A stretch of 64,000 nucleotides of DNA from Paragorgia papillata (lineage: Eukaryota; Cnidaria; Anthozoa; Scleralcyonacea; Coralliidae): assembly GCA_035771165.1 (NCBI GenBank), contig JAWNZC010000345.1, forward strand, positions 895,001-959,000, written 5' to 3'. How positions within the stretch are numbered: position 1 is the first letter of the stretch; each line of letters begins with the position of its first letter. The position numbers and the translations under genes were made by a program. The notes under the pieces are model-generated. The model did not search any database. It was given only the letters and a program-made list of their open reading frames with translations, and had not been told where the DNA came from. Positions 48,001 through 58,658 of the stretch are shown piece after piece.

Positions 48001-51000
48001 GAGGGAATAGGATTGTTTGTCATTTTGTGAAAGAAAAAGCAAAGGTATATGCAAACATGAAAATATATGGGTGGATGCATGTGATAATTTTATTGATTTG
48101 TACAATGTGTTCAGGGTCCGAATTAGCGCTCAAAACATCTTCGCAATTTTTGGAAAGATCTCTCGTTAGAATACACATTTTAGCCGCCCCTGAGAGTATT
48201 AATTTCCAGAACGTCACAAAAGCGAAATGTGCATGCAGTGATTTTGCGCTGAATAATTAACAGGCCTTTTCATAAGGAAAACTGCACGTATGCGGTAATT
48301 CGCACGCGTAAGTAAACTTTGCGCATGCAACTATGCGAATCGCACAAACTGCATGATCAGTTATGGCATGGAGGTATGAAACGGCAGACCTAACTTTTAT
48401 ATTCTCTACACATCTGTGTTGTCCTTTTTTAAACGAAAAGAAAGCTGTAATTGCTTGACATCCATTGTAAGATGTTATCTTTCGCTTTAACGTGTTAGGT
48501 TAGTTGTAAAACGTAAAACCTACTACGGCTGTGAAAACTGTTACTCTAGGCTGAAAGACGATATACGTCGGTTGCAAGACTTTACGTTGGGAGACCTTAC
48601 TTTGCATTGTGAGACCTTACGTTATGGGACCTTGCATTCCATTGTGAGACCTTACGTTATGGGACCTTGCGTTCCATTGTGAGACCTTACGTTTCATTGT
48701 GAGACCTTACGTTATGGGACCTTGCGTTCCATTGTGAGACCTTACGTTACATTGTGAGACCTTATGTTCCATTGCGAGACCTTACGTTACATTGCGAGAC
48801 CTTATGTTACATTGCGAGACCTTGCGTTACATTGTGAGACCTTACGTTACATTGTGAGACCTTACGTTACGTTATGGGACCTTGCGTAACATTGTGAGAT
48901 CTTACGTTACATTGTGAGACTATATACGTTCCATTTGTGAGACCTTGCGTTACATTGTGAGATCTTACGTTACATTGTGAGACCTTGCGTCACGTTGTGA
49001 GATCTTACGTTACGTTGTGAAAACCTTACGTTACATTGTGAATCTACGTTACATTGTGAGACCTTACGTTCCATTGAGACCTTGCGTTACATTGCGAGAT
49101 CTTACGTTACCGTTGTGAAACTTTACGTTACGTTGTGAGATCTTAATTCAGACGAATTTAATTCGAATTTAACTTCGTCGGTAATGCGACGTCGAGTTAA
49201 ACGTCGAATTTCAGTGGAATTTAATTATTTTTACTTGGACTCGTGGAGCGGAAAACGACTTCTCGAAAACATGTCGCCGAATTATCACAAACAGAAGAGA
49301 AACATTTTAATTCGACGCAACGATAATTCGTCCTGTAACTCGAACACGCATTATCGTCTCATTATCGTGTGTCGAATTTAATCGAGTTATACGTCGCAGT
49401 TTCGTCGAATAAAATGCAAACAATTAATTTCGTCTGAATTAAAATTCGTCTATTGTGCGACGTTCAGCATAGGCCTTAGGTTAAGCCGGTTTTCCACTGG
49501 CGAATTTTTTGTCGCACGAAAGCTACCTTTTTCTTTTGTCTTATAAGCTCTCGAGTGGAACTAATTAGAAATCTATTCCAATCTAGATAGATAGATAGAT
49601 ACGTTTAATACTTAATAGAAAACACCTTGCAGCTAAAAGCTGAATTGCGTGTACAAGATATATCAAAATTACATATCAAAAAATTTAAAATTAACTAAAA
49701 TAAAATAAACTTACAGATTACCTAAAAAAGCTAAATAACGTTACAGGGAATTTAAAAATCTGATGCACATGCAGGTAAAAATGATTGTTTAAGGTGGCTC
49801 CATACAGTTTCTTGAAAAATGGAAAATACAAGTTTGGAGAGTCCAAAACACGTGCATAAGCAATTCGGAAAAAGAATAAAACTAATTGTTATCCATACTT
49901 AAACATTCTGACAATCAAAAACTGTTACCAAATAAATAGCAACAGTTGTTGCTATGGCAACAATGACGTTTCAGAATGGCTGCCAATTACCCTTCAAACT
50001 AGTTTAATTCGAAAAAAACTTTGGTGACCCCCAATTTTTTTCTTCAGTAAAACTTTTCTTGAAGTATGAGTAATCAATTGGCCGATTTTAAAAAAATTCT
50101 GTAGAACGAAATTTTTTAAAAATTAACAAACATGATTTTTCCGAAAAAAAATTATTCGTTCTGCAGAATTTTTTTAAAATCGGCCTATTGATTACTCATA
50201 CTTCAAGAAAAGTTTTAAATGAAAAAAAAATTGGGGGTCACCAAAGTTTTTTTTTCGAATTAAATTAGTTTGAAGGGTAATTGGCAGCCATTTTGAAACG
50301 TCATTGTTGCCATAGCAAACAACTGTTGGTATTTATTTTGGTAACAGTTTTTGATTGTCAGACTGTTTAATTATGCATAACATTTAGATTTATTCTTTTT
50401 CCGAATTGTTTATGTACGTGTTTTTGGACTCTCAAACTTGTATTTTCCATTTTTCAAGAAACTGTATGGAGCCACCTTAAATCTATTTGTTTTACACTTG
50501 GGGATGATAAAATCTCTTTGGTTCCTAAGTGAATAAATAGATGAATTAACGTTAGGAAGAATATCATACAATTTGTGATCTCGATTTTCCACAATACTGT
50601 TAAAAGTTTTCTTCGTCAGAATGATATCGAACGGTGATGAAGGCTATCCAGGTTTGTAATTGATAATCTTTCAGAGTAGGATTTTTCCAGGAAGAATAAT
50701 TGATAATACACGCTTTTGAAATCGTTCAATGTTATCCACTCAGATATTTTGGTAACGAGAAGTGGAATATTTCACAACTATATTCTAGAATTGAACGAAC
50801 GCACGTACAATAAAAGCTAATGATGGCGTTGATAGGAACATGCGCACGTTTCAATTGAATTATGAAGTATATATGTTTGTTTAGCTTTCTTAATAATATT
50901 TTGGATGTGTACATTCTAAACAGAAATGTCGCCTCGCGTGACAAAATTCGCCAGTGGAAAACCGGCTTTACGTTTTGAGATGTGACATTGCTGAAACTTC

Positions 51001-54000
51001 CACACATTTTGAAATGAACAATTGAACATCGCTTTTCACACCTGCGATTTAAACTGGTCTCCAAGCGTCTAAATATCCAGCGATTGATTGAACTCTTGTC
51101 AAAAACTCCTCGCAGACAGAACATCTTAATTTCTTCAACCTTTTTAACCATCTCCACTAAACCTTTTTACAGCATTAAGGTAACGTTCAAAATTAGAGGT
51201 GAGCCGATGTTAAAAAAAAGCCGATTGCCGATACCGATTGTTAAGAGCCGATATTTCCCCACCATCGGCCGATTAATCGGCAAAACCGATGTTTGCTAAC
51301 CTGATGCTCAGTGCTCCCGTTTTGTCGTTTTATTCATCTCAAGTTTCGCAATGACAGGGAAGTCATCAAGCCAATTCTCGTATTTTGAGCGCAACAAAAC
51401 AAACAGAAAACAGTCAAGTAGTTAGTCAGCAGTGTTTCCTTTATTTAAAATATTTTTCTATCAACAACTCAACAAGCGCAAAAATACCAAACAAGGTAAA
51501 GAATTGAAGTATACGATACGCCGTACCACAGACGCTCGCTTCCCGATTTTGAGGTGGAGGGTTGCGGCTGTACACAGGCCATGATAAACGAGGACGAGAG
51601 AGCAGAAATACGAGGACGAGAGTCACGAGACAGCCGATCCGATGGTGAAAGACAATCGGCCGATGGCCGATTGTGAGAAAAACTAGCCGTTAATCGGCTC
51701 TGCCGATGTTTTGCCGATGATCGGCTCACCTCTAGTTCAAATCACATTCCTACTTTTCACGTTTAGCCATATCGGATACACCTGAGACGCAAGCTATACA
51801 GCATTAAACAGCGAGCCGAATGACCAAACCATGAAAATGGTGTTATCACGTTTGAAGTGTGCTCTTTTTTGACATGCGAGATGACAGCTGCAAAGCCGAA
51901 AACTTCCCGAAACTCAAAGGCAAGACTTTGTTGTTGTATATCTGGCCTGGTGATTTGGTGACGCGCGTGACACAGCGACTTCGAGAAATATATATAAAAA
52001 AAACAGAACAGCATCGCCAAATGAGCTTCAACTTTCAGAAAAATTGCTTCCCAGATTTTCGCAATTTTTAAAATCGGACTTTGCTTACAGCCAGTTAGAC
52101 AACAGTTGCAGCAATACAAATCTTTTAAAGTTTACAGTTGTTTTTGCTGTACAAGCCATGTACAGTACTAGCTGGATGCTCTAACCATTGAGCCATACAG
52201 TAGTAGTACAGCAAAACAAACTAAAACTTTAACAACTTCAAGCTGAAAACTCAATACAGTATACCAACATATGAAGTCAGACTTTTAACTAAGACAATAC
52301 CTGGCATATGCATTCCTGGTTGCAGGCCCATCACAGGAGGAAAACCTGGCATTGGATAACCAGGTGCATAAGGCATCATGGGTATACCAGTCATCATTGG
52401 AGCACCCATTGGAACTGCTAGTGGGGCTGGAACTGCCTCGTTTTTCACTTTCTTTGATGGTCCACCATCTGGGAAAAGACAAATGATTATTACATGTATT
52501 TTTTTATTATTTACTATTTTACTATTATTTACTGAATTATTTACATATTCCAAGATGGCGGACAGCATGCTGTCTTTGGTCGAAAATATTTCCAAAACCA
52601 AAACAGATACGGAAAAATTGTAAAAGGTCTTCTTATACCATTTGACGAGTTCTTTCAAAAGAGACAAAACTTAATTTTTATTGCCAATACCTTTAAAAAA
52701 TTCATCTCAAATACATGTAGTAATAACCCATTGCTGCCTAGGATGTCTGAGGGTCCTCCGTTTGGGGAGTAAAAATTCATCAGATTAAAACAAAAACAAT
52801 AAAACTAAAAGAGGCATTCTTGGCTTGCTCAGGCAGGGATGGTTAAACTAAAATGTTAGAAAACTACCACTGAATTCTATTTCAGCTCCAGGAACCTACC
52901 AACATCATCGTCATCATCATCTCCAGCATCACCACCTCGCTGAGACCATTTGAGCTAATTTTTGACGTCTCTCTTTGACATCCTTGTCAGGAATACCCTC
53001 CATACCATAGATCTCAATCTCTGGGTCACCACGATTGGGCAACGAGTTTGGGATTGCACTGACTTGCTCTTTGTGGACTTGCATGCAATGAATGGCAAGA
53101 CCTGGACCAGTATAGAGCTTTTTATGACAGATAAAACACTTGAAATGCTTAGCTTTTTGGTGCTGAATAAGAAACTTTCTCATCATCCAAATTCTCGATT
53201 ACAATACCTTTAGTATTAGTCAAGGAAAGGGCAAAATTGAGAGAAACAACTTTTCTTTGATCAGTTAACTGTAAAAATGTATTGTTTTTGGGTACCAATA
53301 TAAATTATAGTTTTGATTTATCAATAAATGTAGCCAGTGTGTTACTCAATCACAAAAATATACCTCGTCAATAGTAATGATTACGGTACGTAAAGTGCAC
53401 ATGAAACGAAAATTAAGTCTGTCTTATTTGAAAGAACACTTAAAATGATAGAGTAAACATCTTTTGCAGTTTTTTTCGTTTCCTTGCTTCGTTGTTGAGA
53501 TATTTTCAGTTTGTTTGAAATGTAAATTAAACAACTTGACGTCACATTTGCATAATGAGTTATCAGAGAAGGTTATATATCTTTGCTATTATCAAACCAA
53601 ACTTAATTCGAAAGGAAGTATGTGCGTGTGTTTTCTCTCACAACGCCAAACATGTAGAATTTTCAAGTGATTATGTTTGATAATAGCAAAGATATATAAC
53701 CTTCTCTGATAACTCATTATGCACATGTGACGTCAAGTTGTTTAAATTTACATTTCAAACAAACTGAAATATCTCAAGAACGAAGCAAGGAAACGAAAAA
53801 CTGCAAAAGATGTTACTCTATCATTTTAAGTGTTCTTTCAAATAAGACAAAACTTAATTTTCGTTTCATGTGCACTTCAACAAATACATTACATTTTTTC
53901 ATGTGTAGTGTGATAGATCAAAGATTACACCACAGTGTGTAAAGAACAATAAGTACAACATAAAAGGCAGCCAAGTGGTGTGACTGTTGTTGTTTGCATG

Positions 54001-56735
54001 CTGTGATGTCTTCGGTGATCTATTACAGCACACACAAAGAAAATGTAATCTATTATATTTTTTATTATACTGTTTATAATAAAAATTGAAGTGGTTTATT
54101 GAAGGATTTCAGAGGCATAAAAAAAGGAAAAACAAGTTTGCTGATGTGATCTGACGTGAATTTGACACTATCTTCAGGAACTCAACAGGCTAGAAACTGT
54201 GAACTGATAGCTCAAAGGTGCGAATACTGGTAATGGCAAGTAATCCTGCTCAAGTCAACATTCTCCATTGACTCGAGCATTGAATTAAGAAAATGATGAA
54301 TTTTTCACTTAAAATTTCTTGGATAATACTTTCTAAAATAGACCTTTTACACATGACATCAAAATGGTCAAACCGGAGGGCAACTTTGAAGTCCTGATGT
54401 TCAACAGAGTGAATTATTATTCAAAATTTCGTTGTTTAGAAGCATTTGTCCTTCATCAAGAGAATATTAGTGCAAGTGGTCTAGATATACTACAGAAAAT
54501 ATTTGGCCATTACTGTATTTTCTGGGCGATAACCCGCACGGCGTATAACCCGCACAGCAACAAAAATGTCACTTTTGGAAAAATAAATCAGCGTATTACC
54601 CGCCACCATCGGATAACCCGCAGCTGCTAATAATAGGTTTGGGCAAGGGAGCATGCCAGACTGGAACTTGTATTTCTTCTTTGTTCGGCGTTCCTTCATT
54701 TATATTCAGCCATTTTGAATAATGCGGTATATATCATTAGCGTATCGCAGGCGCGGGCTACGGGGCCGAAGAAAACCCAAGCGCATTCCCGAAAATGAAA
54801 TAACCGGGGGCCGTAGCCTGCGCCTGCAATACGCTAATGAACATACCGCATTATTCAAAATGGCTGCAAATATAAATGAAGGAACGCCGAACAAAGAAGA
54901 AGAAATACAGGTCAGTCTGGCTGTGCTCCCTTGGTTTGGGACCACAAAATTTAAAAAAAAGTACAGTACCAGTAGTTGAAAGATGAAAGTATAATCCTTG
55001 GTCTCCAGTCTTAAGAATTCAACAGAATAACCCGCACCACCCATTACCCGCACTAATTATGTTTCCTAGCAAAATTAAGAGATAACCTGTGGGTTATCGC
55101 CCAGAAAATACGGTACCAATGCACTTAAGTGAATTACAAGTTGAAGTTGATGAAGGTATAACACAAGCGTAAAATATAAATTTCTGACACTTGCTATTAC
55201 CTTTGAGAAACTGTCCATCTTCATTATCAGGGTTTTGCCCAGGAGCATGCGAGTGCCCAGGCACCTACAGGCCCGGGGGCTAAACCCCCCCCCCCCCCCC
55301 CCCCGAGAATATGTGAAAATTAGTAATCTGAAAATGATATTTTCCAAATGTGAGCAAGTGAAATTCATAATCCTTTACATCATGTGTCTCACAATTTTGT
55401 CAGACTAAATATTACTATAAGTATTAAGAACTTTATTTATTATATATTTATATACATGCTAGGGCATGCTAGAATATACAGCATGATGAATTCTCTACTT
55501 AAAGCTAGGGCAAGGTTTCCTGCGTACGTTCTACGACTATCAACGCCGGTGTATCAGCTTATAGGCATTAATAAACAAAGTGCAAAGTGATTAGAGCCTT
55601 ACCCAAGTATCAGATCAGACAATCCAATCTGGCTATGAAGGAATATCGTATTTCACCGAATCACAAGTCTGGTAGTTAATATTGTGTGCGTTGTGGTGCT
55701 GAATTTCACCAAATAATATTGTTTCAATAAAAAAAAAATTCACCAAGGACAAAAAAATACAAAATGATGTATATTCATTAAAAGATATATAAAAAATACA
55801 ACACATGGGGTTTTCTTATTGCATATTTCGAGTGCCAGGTGGAAGGGTCCGTTTTGGTGTGAATGCTGGGCACCGCCACCCACTGTGGACAGAACCCTGC
55901 ATTATATTATCTTATTACCTTATTACATGCATAATTAACTTTTATAATATTTATTATTACATCTTACAATTACATCATTATGTATTATAAAATATCTAAC
56001 TGTGCTATTCAAAATTTTTTCACCCATTGAAGGCTACAGTTCTGGTAGTCGAAAATTCTTCATTAAAAAATCTTTGGTCAGAGAACGTTTTACTTTATTT
56101 TTAAATATGCCTCTACCTGGCCACGCATACTCTATATTTTTACATATCCATCTTCAGTTTGTCATTCAAAGAAATTTGGTGTAAGCAAATATGCTAAAAT
56201 TAAATTCACAGATTAATAAAATATTCAAGGCAAACTGCGATGACTCTCTTCTAAACTCTTCTGATATAAATAAAAGACGTTAGGATATAAATAAAGACGT
56301 TAGGATATACATAAAGACGTTAGGCTATAAACCAAAATTAAAGAAGCGAAATCTCTAAAGCCGTACCCTAATTAGAACAACAAAGTTAAAATATTTTTGA
56401 ATTATCTCGAGAGCTGACAGGAAGCACCGAAGCAAGGATTGCCAGTCGAAATATTTAGCCTTAAAAAATATTTTCAGGGTTTATAACTGTCACACAGAAA
56501 CTATTCTAATACAAAGTTAACCACATACGATCTCTAACAAAACGTTTTAGACAATGAGGCAATCTTTAAGTAAAATAATTATTTGATTGAAGGCGACAAA
56601 GTATAATTTAAAAAAGACGAAAGATCAAGTCGGTTCACTCACAAAAGCACTCCTAAAATATCGCATTTTAAAAACGTTATATATCAAGGATACCAGCACC
56701 ATGGCTTCATAGGCTTCTTCTTCTTTCTTTCCCAT
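41553..56735 (-). CDS. ZNF207: ZNF207/BuGZ, spindle assembly and Bub3-binding zinc-finger protein (whole gene, 8 exons)
   Basis: Known role of the family: it binds microtubules and the checkpoint protein Bub3 at kinetochores, and also acts in splicing. Eight coding exons (minus strand, 5' to 3'): 56735-56694, 53207-52900, 52468-52301, 46776-46724, 46624-46557, 45896-45753, 44783-44692, 42002-41553. The order of domains matches the human protein: a Lys-rich start ending in PWCW, a finger YCNREF...H, a second finger [13 protein letters not shown]...HCMQVH, the YGMEGIP block, an Asp run, a Pro/Met/Gly-rich stretch, [17 protein letters not shown], the GLEBS motif [10 protein letters not shown], and a Pro/Met/Gln-rich tail ending in RFIPQNRF. 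All junctions are GT-AG and the phases agree once six one-base homopolymer excesses are discounted. One phase mismatch, at exon 6, stays unresolved. The introns are full of palindromic elements. Confidence 0.95.
42062..42368. mobile_element. Element built from iterated CGTTTGAACG
   Basis: About ten copies of CGTTCAAACG/GTTTGAACGATT in both orientations, in ZNF207 intron 7 just upstream of exon 8. Confidence 0.65.
42371..43990. mobile_element. Outer element with GGCCTAGGCC-rich ends, TIR AAGCCGCGTT
   Basis: TTAAGCCGCGTTTTTAAATG at the left and GTGAACGCGGCTTTA at the right, with GTTCACAC and CCAGGCC repeats inside each end. It contains the TAGCCT element at 42896. Confidence 0.6.
42896..43100. 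mobile_element. TAGCCT foldback with 9-bp target duplication
   Basis: TAGCCTGGTACCCTGGCCCA and mirror. GGCCGGACC at 42887-42895 and 43101-43109. Confidence 0.9.
44028..44634. mobile_element. TTAA-bounded foldback element (TTAAAGTGCATATAAACCC family)
   Basis: 607 bases; TGACGTCA in both arms (44238, 44414). Ends about 58 bases from ZNF207 exon 7. Confidence 0.9.
44692..44783 (-). CDS. ZNF207: ZNF207 exon 7 (first half of GLEBS)
   Basis: Encodes [20 protein letters not shown] then [10 protein letters not shown], phase 1 to 0, donor GTACGT. The HPDEDISL segment is the start of the Bub3-binding GLEBS motif, which is split across this intron. Confidence 0.92.
44963..45542. mobile_element. TAGCCT element with 9-bp target duplication
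   Basis: TIR TAGCCTAGTTTCTAGGCC. AATTTAACC at 44954-44962 and 45543-45551. The interior is not palindromic. Confidence 0.9.
45753..45896 (-). CDS. ZNF207: ZNF207 exon 6 ([10 protein letters not shown] block)
   Basis: Encodes [16 protein letters not shown], then a Ser/Thr/Pro-rich stretch ending PPSSE, with donor GTACTG (phase 1) joining to [10 protein letters not shown]. The acceptor after a clear pyrimidine tract gives a start phase one base off from exon 5, so one base is missing here or at the end of exon 5, or the acceptor choice is wrong. Confidence 0.85.
46012..46535. mobile_element. Foldback element, TTAAAGGGTATTGGC ends, different interior
   Basis: GGACAGCATGCTGTCC-type core with AAGATGGCGGACAGC in both arms and one TGACGTCA at 46353. 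Half copy at 52547-52692, full copy at 62895-63392. It ends about 22 bases from ZNF207 exon 5. Confidence 0.88.
46557..46624 (-). CDS. ZNF207: ZNF207 exon 5 (TSKPLFP block)
   Basis: Reads [20 protein letters not shown] after removal of one G from a GGG run; read literally it hits a TAA. The PTSKPLFP block matches a conserved block of the vertebrate protein. TTACAG acceptor, GTAAGG donor. Confidence 0.85.
46724..46776 (-). CDS. ZNF207: ZNF207 exon 4
   Basis: Reads [18 protein letters not shown] once one C of the CCC run is dropped. Only then do its phases (1 in, 2 out) match exons 3 and 5. CCTAG acceptor, GTGAGC donor. Confidence 0.8.
46835..47289. mobile_element. Second AACAACTTGTTC element
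   Basis: Inverted copy of 13347-13784, with ACGCGTAAAA and ACGCGTGTAG ends. Confidence 0.85.
47510..47964. mobile_element. Element pair: TTCTTATCCGAG outer, CAGGGTTCGTAC inner
   Basis: Outer inverted ends TTCTTATCCGAGAGGCTGTG at 47510 and 47964. The inner hAT-like element (47537-47901) has CAGGGTTCGTAC TIRs and repeated TTTTCCAGGGGT. TTGCAG lies on both sides of the inner element, an imperfect duplication. Confidence 0.75.
48575..49145 (+). repeat. GTGAGACCTTACGTTACATT minisatellite
   Basis: About 27 units of 17-22 bases, irregular. It abuts a TTAAAT/CGTCG element at 49146. Confidence 0.95.
49146..49480. mobile_element. Second AGGCCTGCG element, truncated
   Basis: GACGAATTTAATTCG and CGACGTCGAGTTAAA blocks as at 5448-5852. 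Right end CGACGTTCAGCATAGGCCTTA. Confidence 0.75.
49789..50480. mobile_element. Second TTAAGGTGGCTCC element
   Basis: Close copy of 14057-14742, TTAA at both ends. Confidence 0.9.
51195..51735. mobile_element. Element with AGAGGTGAGCCGATxxT ends and CCGATTxATCGGC repeats
   Basis: AGAGGTGAGCCGATGTT at the left, GATGATCGGCTCACCTCTAG at the right. Several CCGAT/ATCGG palindromes lie inside both ends. Confidence 0.7.
52139..52200 (-). repeat. tRNA-derived SINE fragment with A box
   Basis: Minus strand TATGGCTCAATGGTTAGAGC is tRNA A-box-like. It shares the GCTTGTACAGCAAAAAC tail with 40203-40310. Confidence 0.65.
52301..52468 (-). CDS. ZNF207: ZNF207 exon 3 (Pro/Met/Gly-rich)
   Basis: Phase 1 to phase 1, no frame break. 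It encodes [20 protein letters not shown] and then repeats of MP/PG/PM type, ending MHMPG. The acceptor is CCCAG and the donor GTATTG. This is the low-complexity region that in the vertebrate protein supports phase separation and microtubule bundling. Confidence 0.9.
52900..53207 (-). CDS. ZNF207: ZNF207 exon 2 (both C2H2 fingers and Asp run)
   Basis: Starts with the G that completes Trp, then YCNREF. Three single-base excesses follow: a G near 53187-53188, an A in the run at 53176-53178, and a G near 52946-52947. Together they restore the frame. The middle frame reads [13 protein letters not shown], the second finger and [17 protein letters not shown]. The last frame gives QRGGDAG plus six Asp, then the GTAGGT donor (phase 1). 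An isolated gene call would begin at a false Met inside the finger. Confidence 0.93.
53390..53880. mobile_element. Foldback element (AAAGTGCACATGAAACG family)
   Basis: About 490-base palindrome; TTGACGTCAC and its mirror at 53537 and 53728. Starts about 180 bases upstream of ZNF207 exon 2. Confidence 0.88.
54513..55114. mobile_element. Element with TIR TTTTCTGGGCGATAACCCGCA
   Basis: Ends match inverted. TAACCCGCA is repeated inside both ends, around a central palindrome at about 54690-54900. Confidence 0.85.
56694..56735 (-). CDS. ZNF207: ZNF207 exon 1 (start codon)
   Basis: The ATG at 56735-56733 opens a peptide reading [14 protein letters not shown], closely like the vertebrate start. The exon ends TG|GTATCC (phase 2), so the second Trp is completed by exon 2. 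Read literally, one extra A in the AAG repeat breaks the frame after codon 3. Too short and broken for ORF finders. Confidence 0.9.
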
Positions 56736-56976
56736 GATGATAATCGGTCCAAAAAGCTAACTAAATTGCGTAAAATAAAGCAAGAAATTCGTGCAACAAA
56801 CACTGGCCACAATGACCAACACGTTGTCCTCCACAATTACCTCTAAAATTAACTCCAACGTTCCCGGATGAACAAACTATTTGAGCCTGCAGTAACATAA
56901 ATAATACTCAGCGGTTATACAAAAAGTTAAACATTTTACCTATATATTATTGATTATTTAAGAAATTAGAAAACAT

Positions 56977-57118
56977 TTTTCCGTGTTTCCATAGAGTTAT
57001 AGAAACACGATATTTCGCGCTATTTCGAGTTCTCCCAACTTTATATATTCCACGCTATTTCGAGTTCTCCCAAACTTCCACAAGTGTTTGTATAACTCTA
57101 TGGGAACACGGAAAAAAT
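56977..57118. repeat. Palindrome upstream of ZNF207
   Basis: ACATTTTTCCGTGTTTCCAT arms, about 240 bases upstream of the ZNF207 start codon. Confidence 0.8.
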
Positions 57119-57299
57119 GTTTTCTATTTCCTTTATAAAATAACCTATCGAAAATAGGTATAGAGCGTAAAAGTAATCACTGAATCAAAGCGTAAATTCT
57201 CCTTACTCTTCGTAATGGCGTATGATGATGGCCTTGCCGTGTAAAAGGTATAGAAACACGGCTTTCAACCAATCGCCGCGCTTGTTTTCAAAATGTTAT

Positions 57300-57778
57300 T
57301 TTATAAAGGAAATTAACGCTCGGGTTAATTAAAATTAACGCGCGACTTAAATTAACGCGAATTGAAGTTAAAACTACTTCCGAATGAAGGAAATTAACGC
57401 GAAAAGGAGGTAAGATTTCAAAACGAAAGAACTTAACGCGATTAACGCAACGCAGTTTGTGGTGACAACAGGAACATATTTTATTTTAACACTGAATATA
57501 AAAAACCTGAACAAAACAAATCTATACAGCACGTAAAAGCAGACTGGCGATTGCTTGAGAACCTTTAGGAGAAATCTGGCCACTTCGAGCATTATTTACA
57601 GCGTCTGAACAGGATCCAGAATTTAGGGTTATATTAATAGAAATTAAGGTCGCGGAAATTAACGCTCCACTTAATAAAAGTCGCGGAAATTAACGCTCGC
57701 AAAAATGAACACGACTTAAATTAACGCGAATTTTGGAAATTCGCGTTAATTTCATGGAGCGTTAATTTCCTATAATAA
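57300..57778. mobile_element. Element built from iterated AATTAACGC
   Basis: TATAAAGGAAATTAACGCTC at the left and GAGCGTTAATTTCCTATAA at the right; AATTAACGC or its complement occurs over ten times. Confidence 0.8.
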
Positions 57779-57788
57779 GGTATACAGG

Positions 57789-58000
57789 GAGGTGAGACGG
57801 GGTTAGTACTTGGATGGGTGACCGCTTGGGAATGGCCTCGTTGTCGGGCTTGGACTCATGTGAGTAGAGTTGTAGTTGATCTCTCCTGTGCTTCGAGGGT
57901 TTTTCGCCGGGTTCTCCAGTTTTTGCCTCCCTCCATAAAATCAACACCAACATCTTAGCTGTGATCCGTGCTCTGAACTGTGTCGTTGGCGGCTGCTTGG
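57789..58000 (+). repeat. 5S-rRNA-derived SINE
   Basis: GGGTTAGTACTTGGATGGG and TGACCGCTTGGGAAT are the 3' part of metazoan 5S rRNA, including its internal control region end. The shared tail ends CTCCCTCCATAAAATCAACA. Two headless copies are at 39340-39450 and 13055-13125. Confidence 0.75.
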
Positions 58001-58231
58001 AGAGCCTTTGATATGCCTTGACACGGCCACGTTGATCTGCCGTCCTTCGCAATTCAGCCACTGACTGCAAGTAAGGATGATTAGCCCCCAGTCCTTTATC
58101 CTTTAAGACTCCAATAAGTACCTTGAACAGGCATTAAATTGGGACCTTGAGGGAGCATTTACGGTATTTGGGTGAGAAATCTTATTCGATATTACTACTA
58201 CTACATACATACATATACATTATAACAAATG

Positions 58232-58413
58232 TGTAGTTCCAGAAAATATCCATAACTGCACCCACCCCCAGAAGACACATAAAAACTCCAGGGGGGGGTC
58301 AATGATTGATTGCTTTTAAAAAAATCCAGGGAAGTTGGGAAGATACTAGACAAATGGCATGGTGGTAGTGCAGGTTGGGGGGGGGGGGTATTGATATTTT
58401 CTGGAACTACAAA
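58232..58413. mobile_element. Small element, TIR GTAGTTCCAGAAAATATC
   Basis: Inverted ends around G/C runs, about 150 bases downstream of the IFT27 stop. Confidence 0.75.
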
Positions 58414-58559
58414 ATAAGCCACCTGACCCTCCTCAAATCAAGCATTTTGAGATTTTATCTTTCTGTGTGCATAGAGTATTAATAAAATTTACAAGCAAAT
58501 GTTTTACAGGGTACAGTATTTACAAATCTACAAATAAAATAAGTTCTTGTCAGGTTCAT

Positions 58560-58658
58560 TCAGACGAGTGTCTGCATCATCTCCACTTTTTCTTGGTACA
58601 ACTTGTGATATGAACTAGCAAGATAGTAAAATGCTGCCTCCACATTTTCATTTTGTTT
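58560..58658 (-). CDS. IFT27: IFT27 exon 7 (C-terminus)
   Basis: Encodes KQNENVEAAFYYLASSYHKL then YQEKVEMMQTLV and TGA at 58560-58562. Human equivalent: [20 protein letters not shown] (from memory). Confidence 0.93.
   Translation of the reverse strand, partial: KQNENVEAAFYYLASSYHKLYQEKVEMMQTLV

Noticed and set aside
52929..53186. ZNF207 starting at the Met inside the first finger
   Set aside because: The Met is a frame artefact of an extra base; the true start exon with PWCW is at 56.7 kb and the acceptor phase fits.
41553..56735. ZNF207 as a decayed pseudogene
   Set aside because: Introns, splice sites and conserved blocks are intact; the breaks are nearly all homopolymer excesses and the same type occurs in IFT27.
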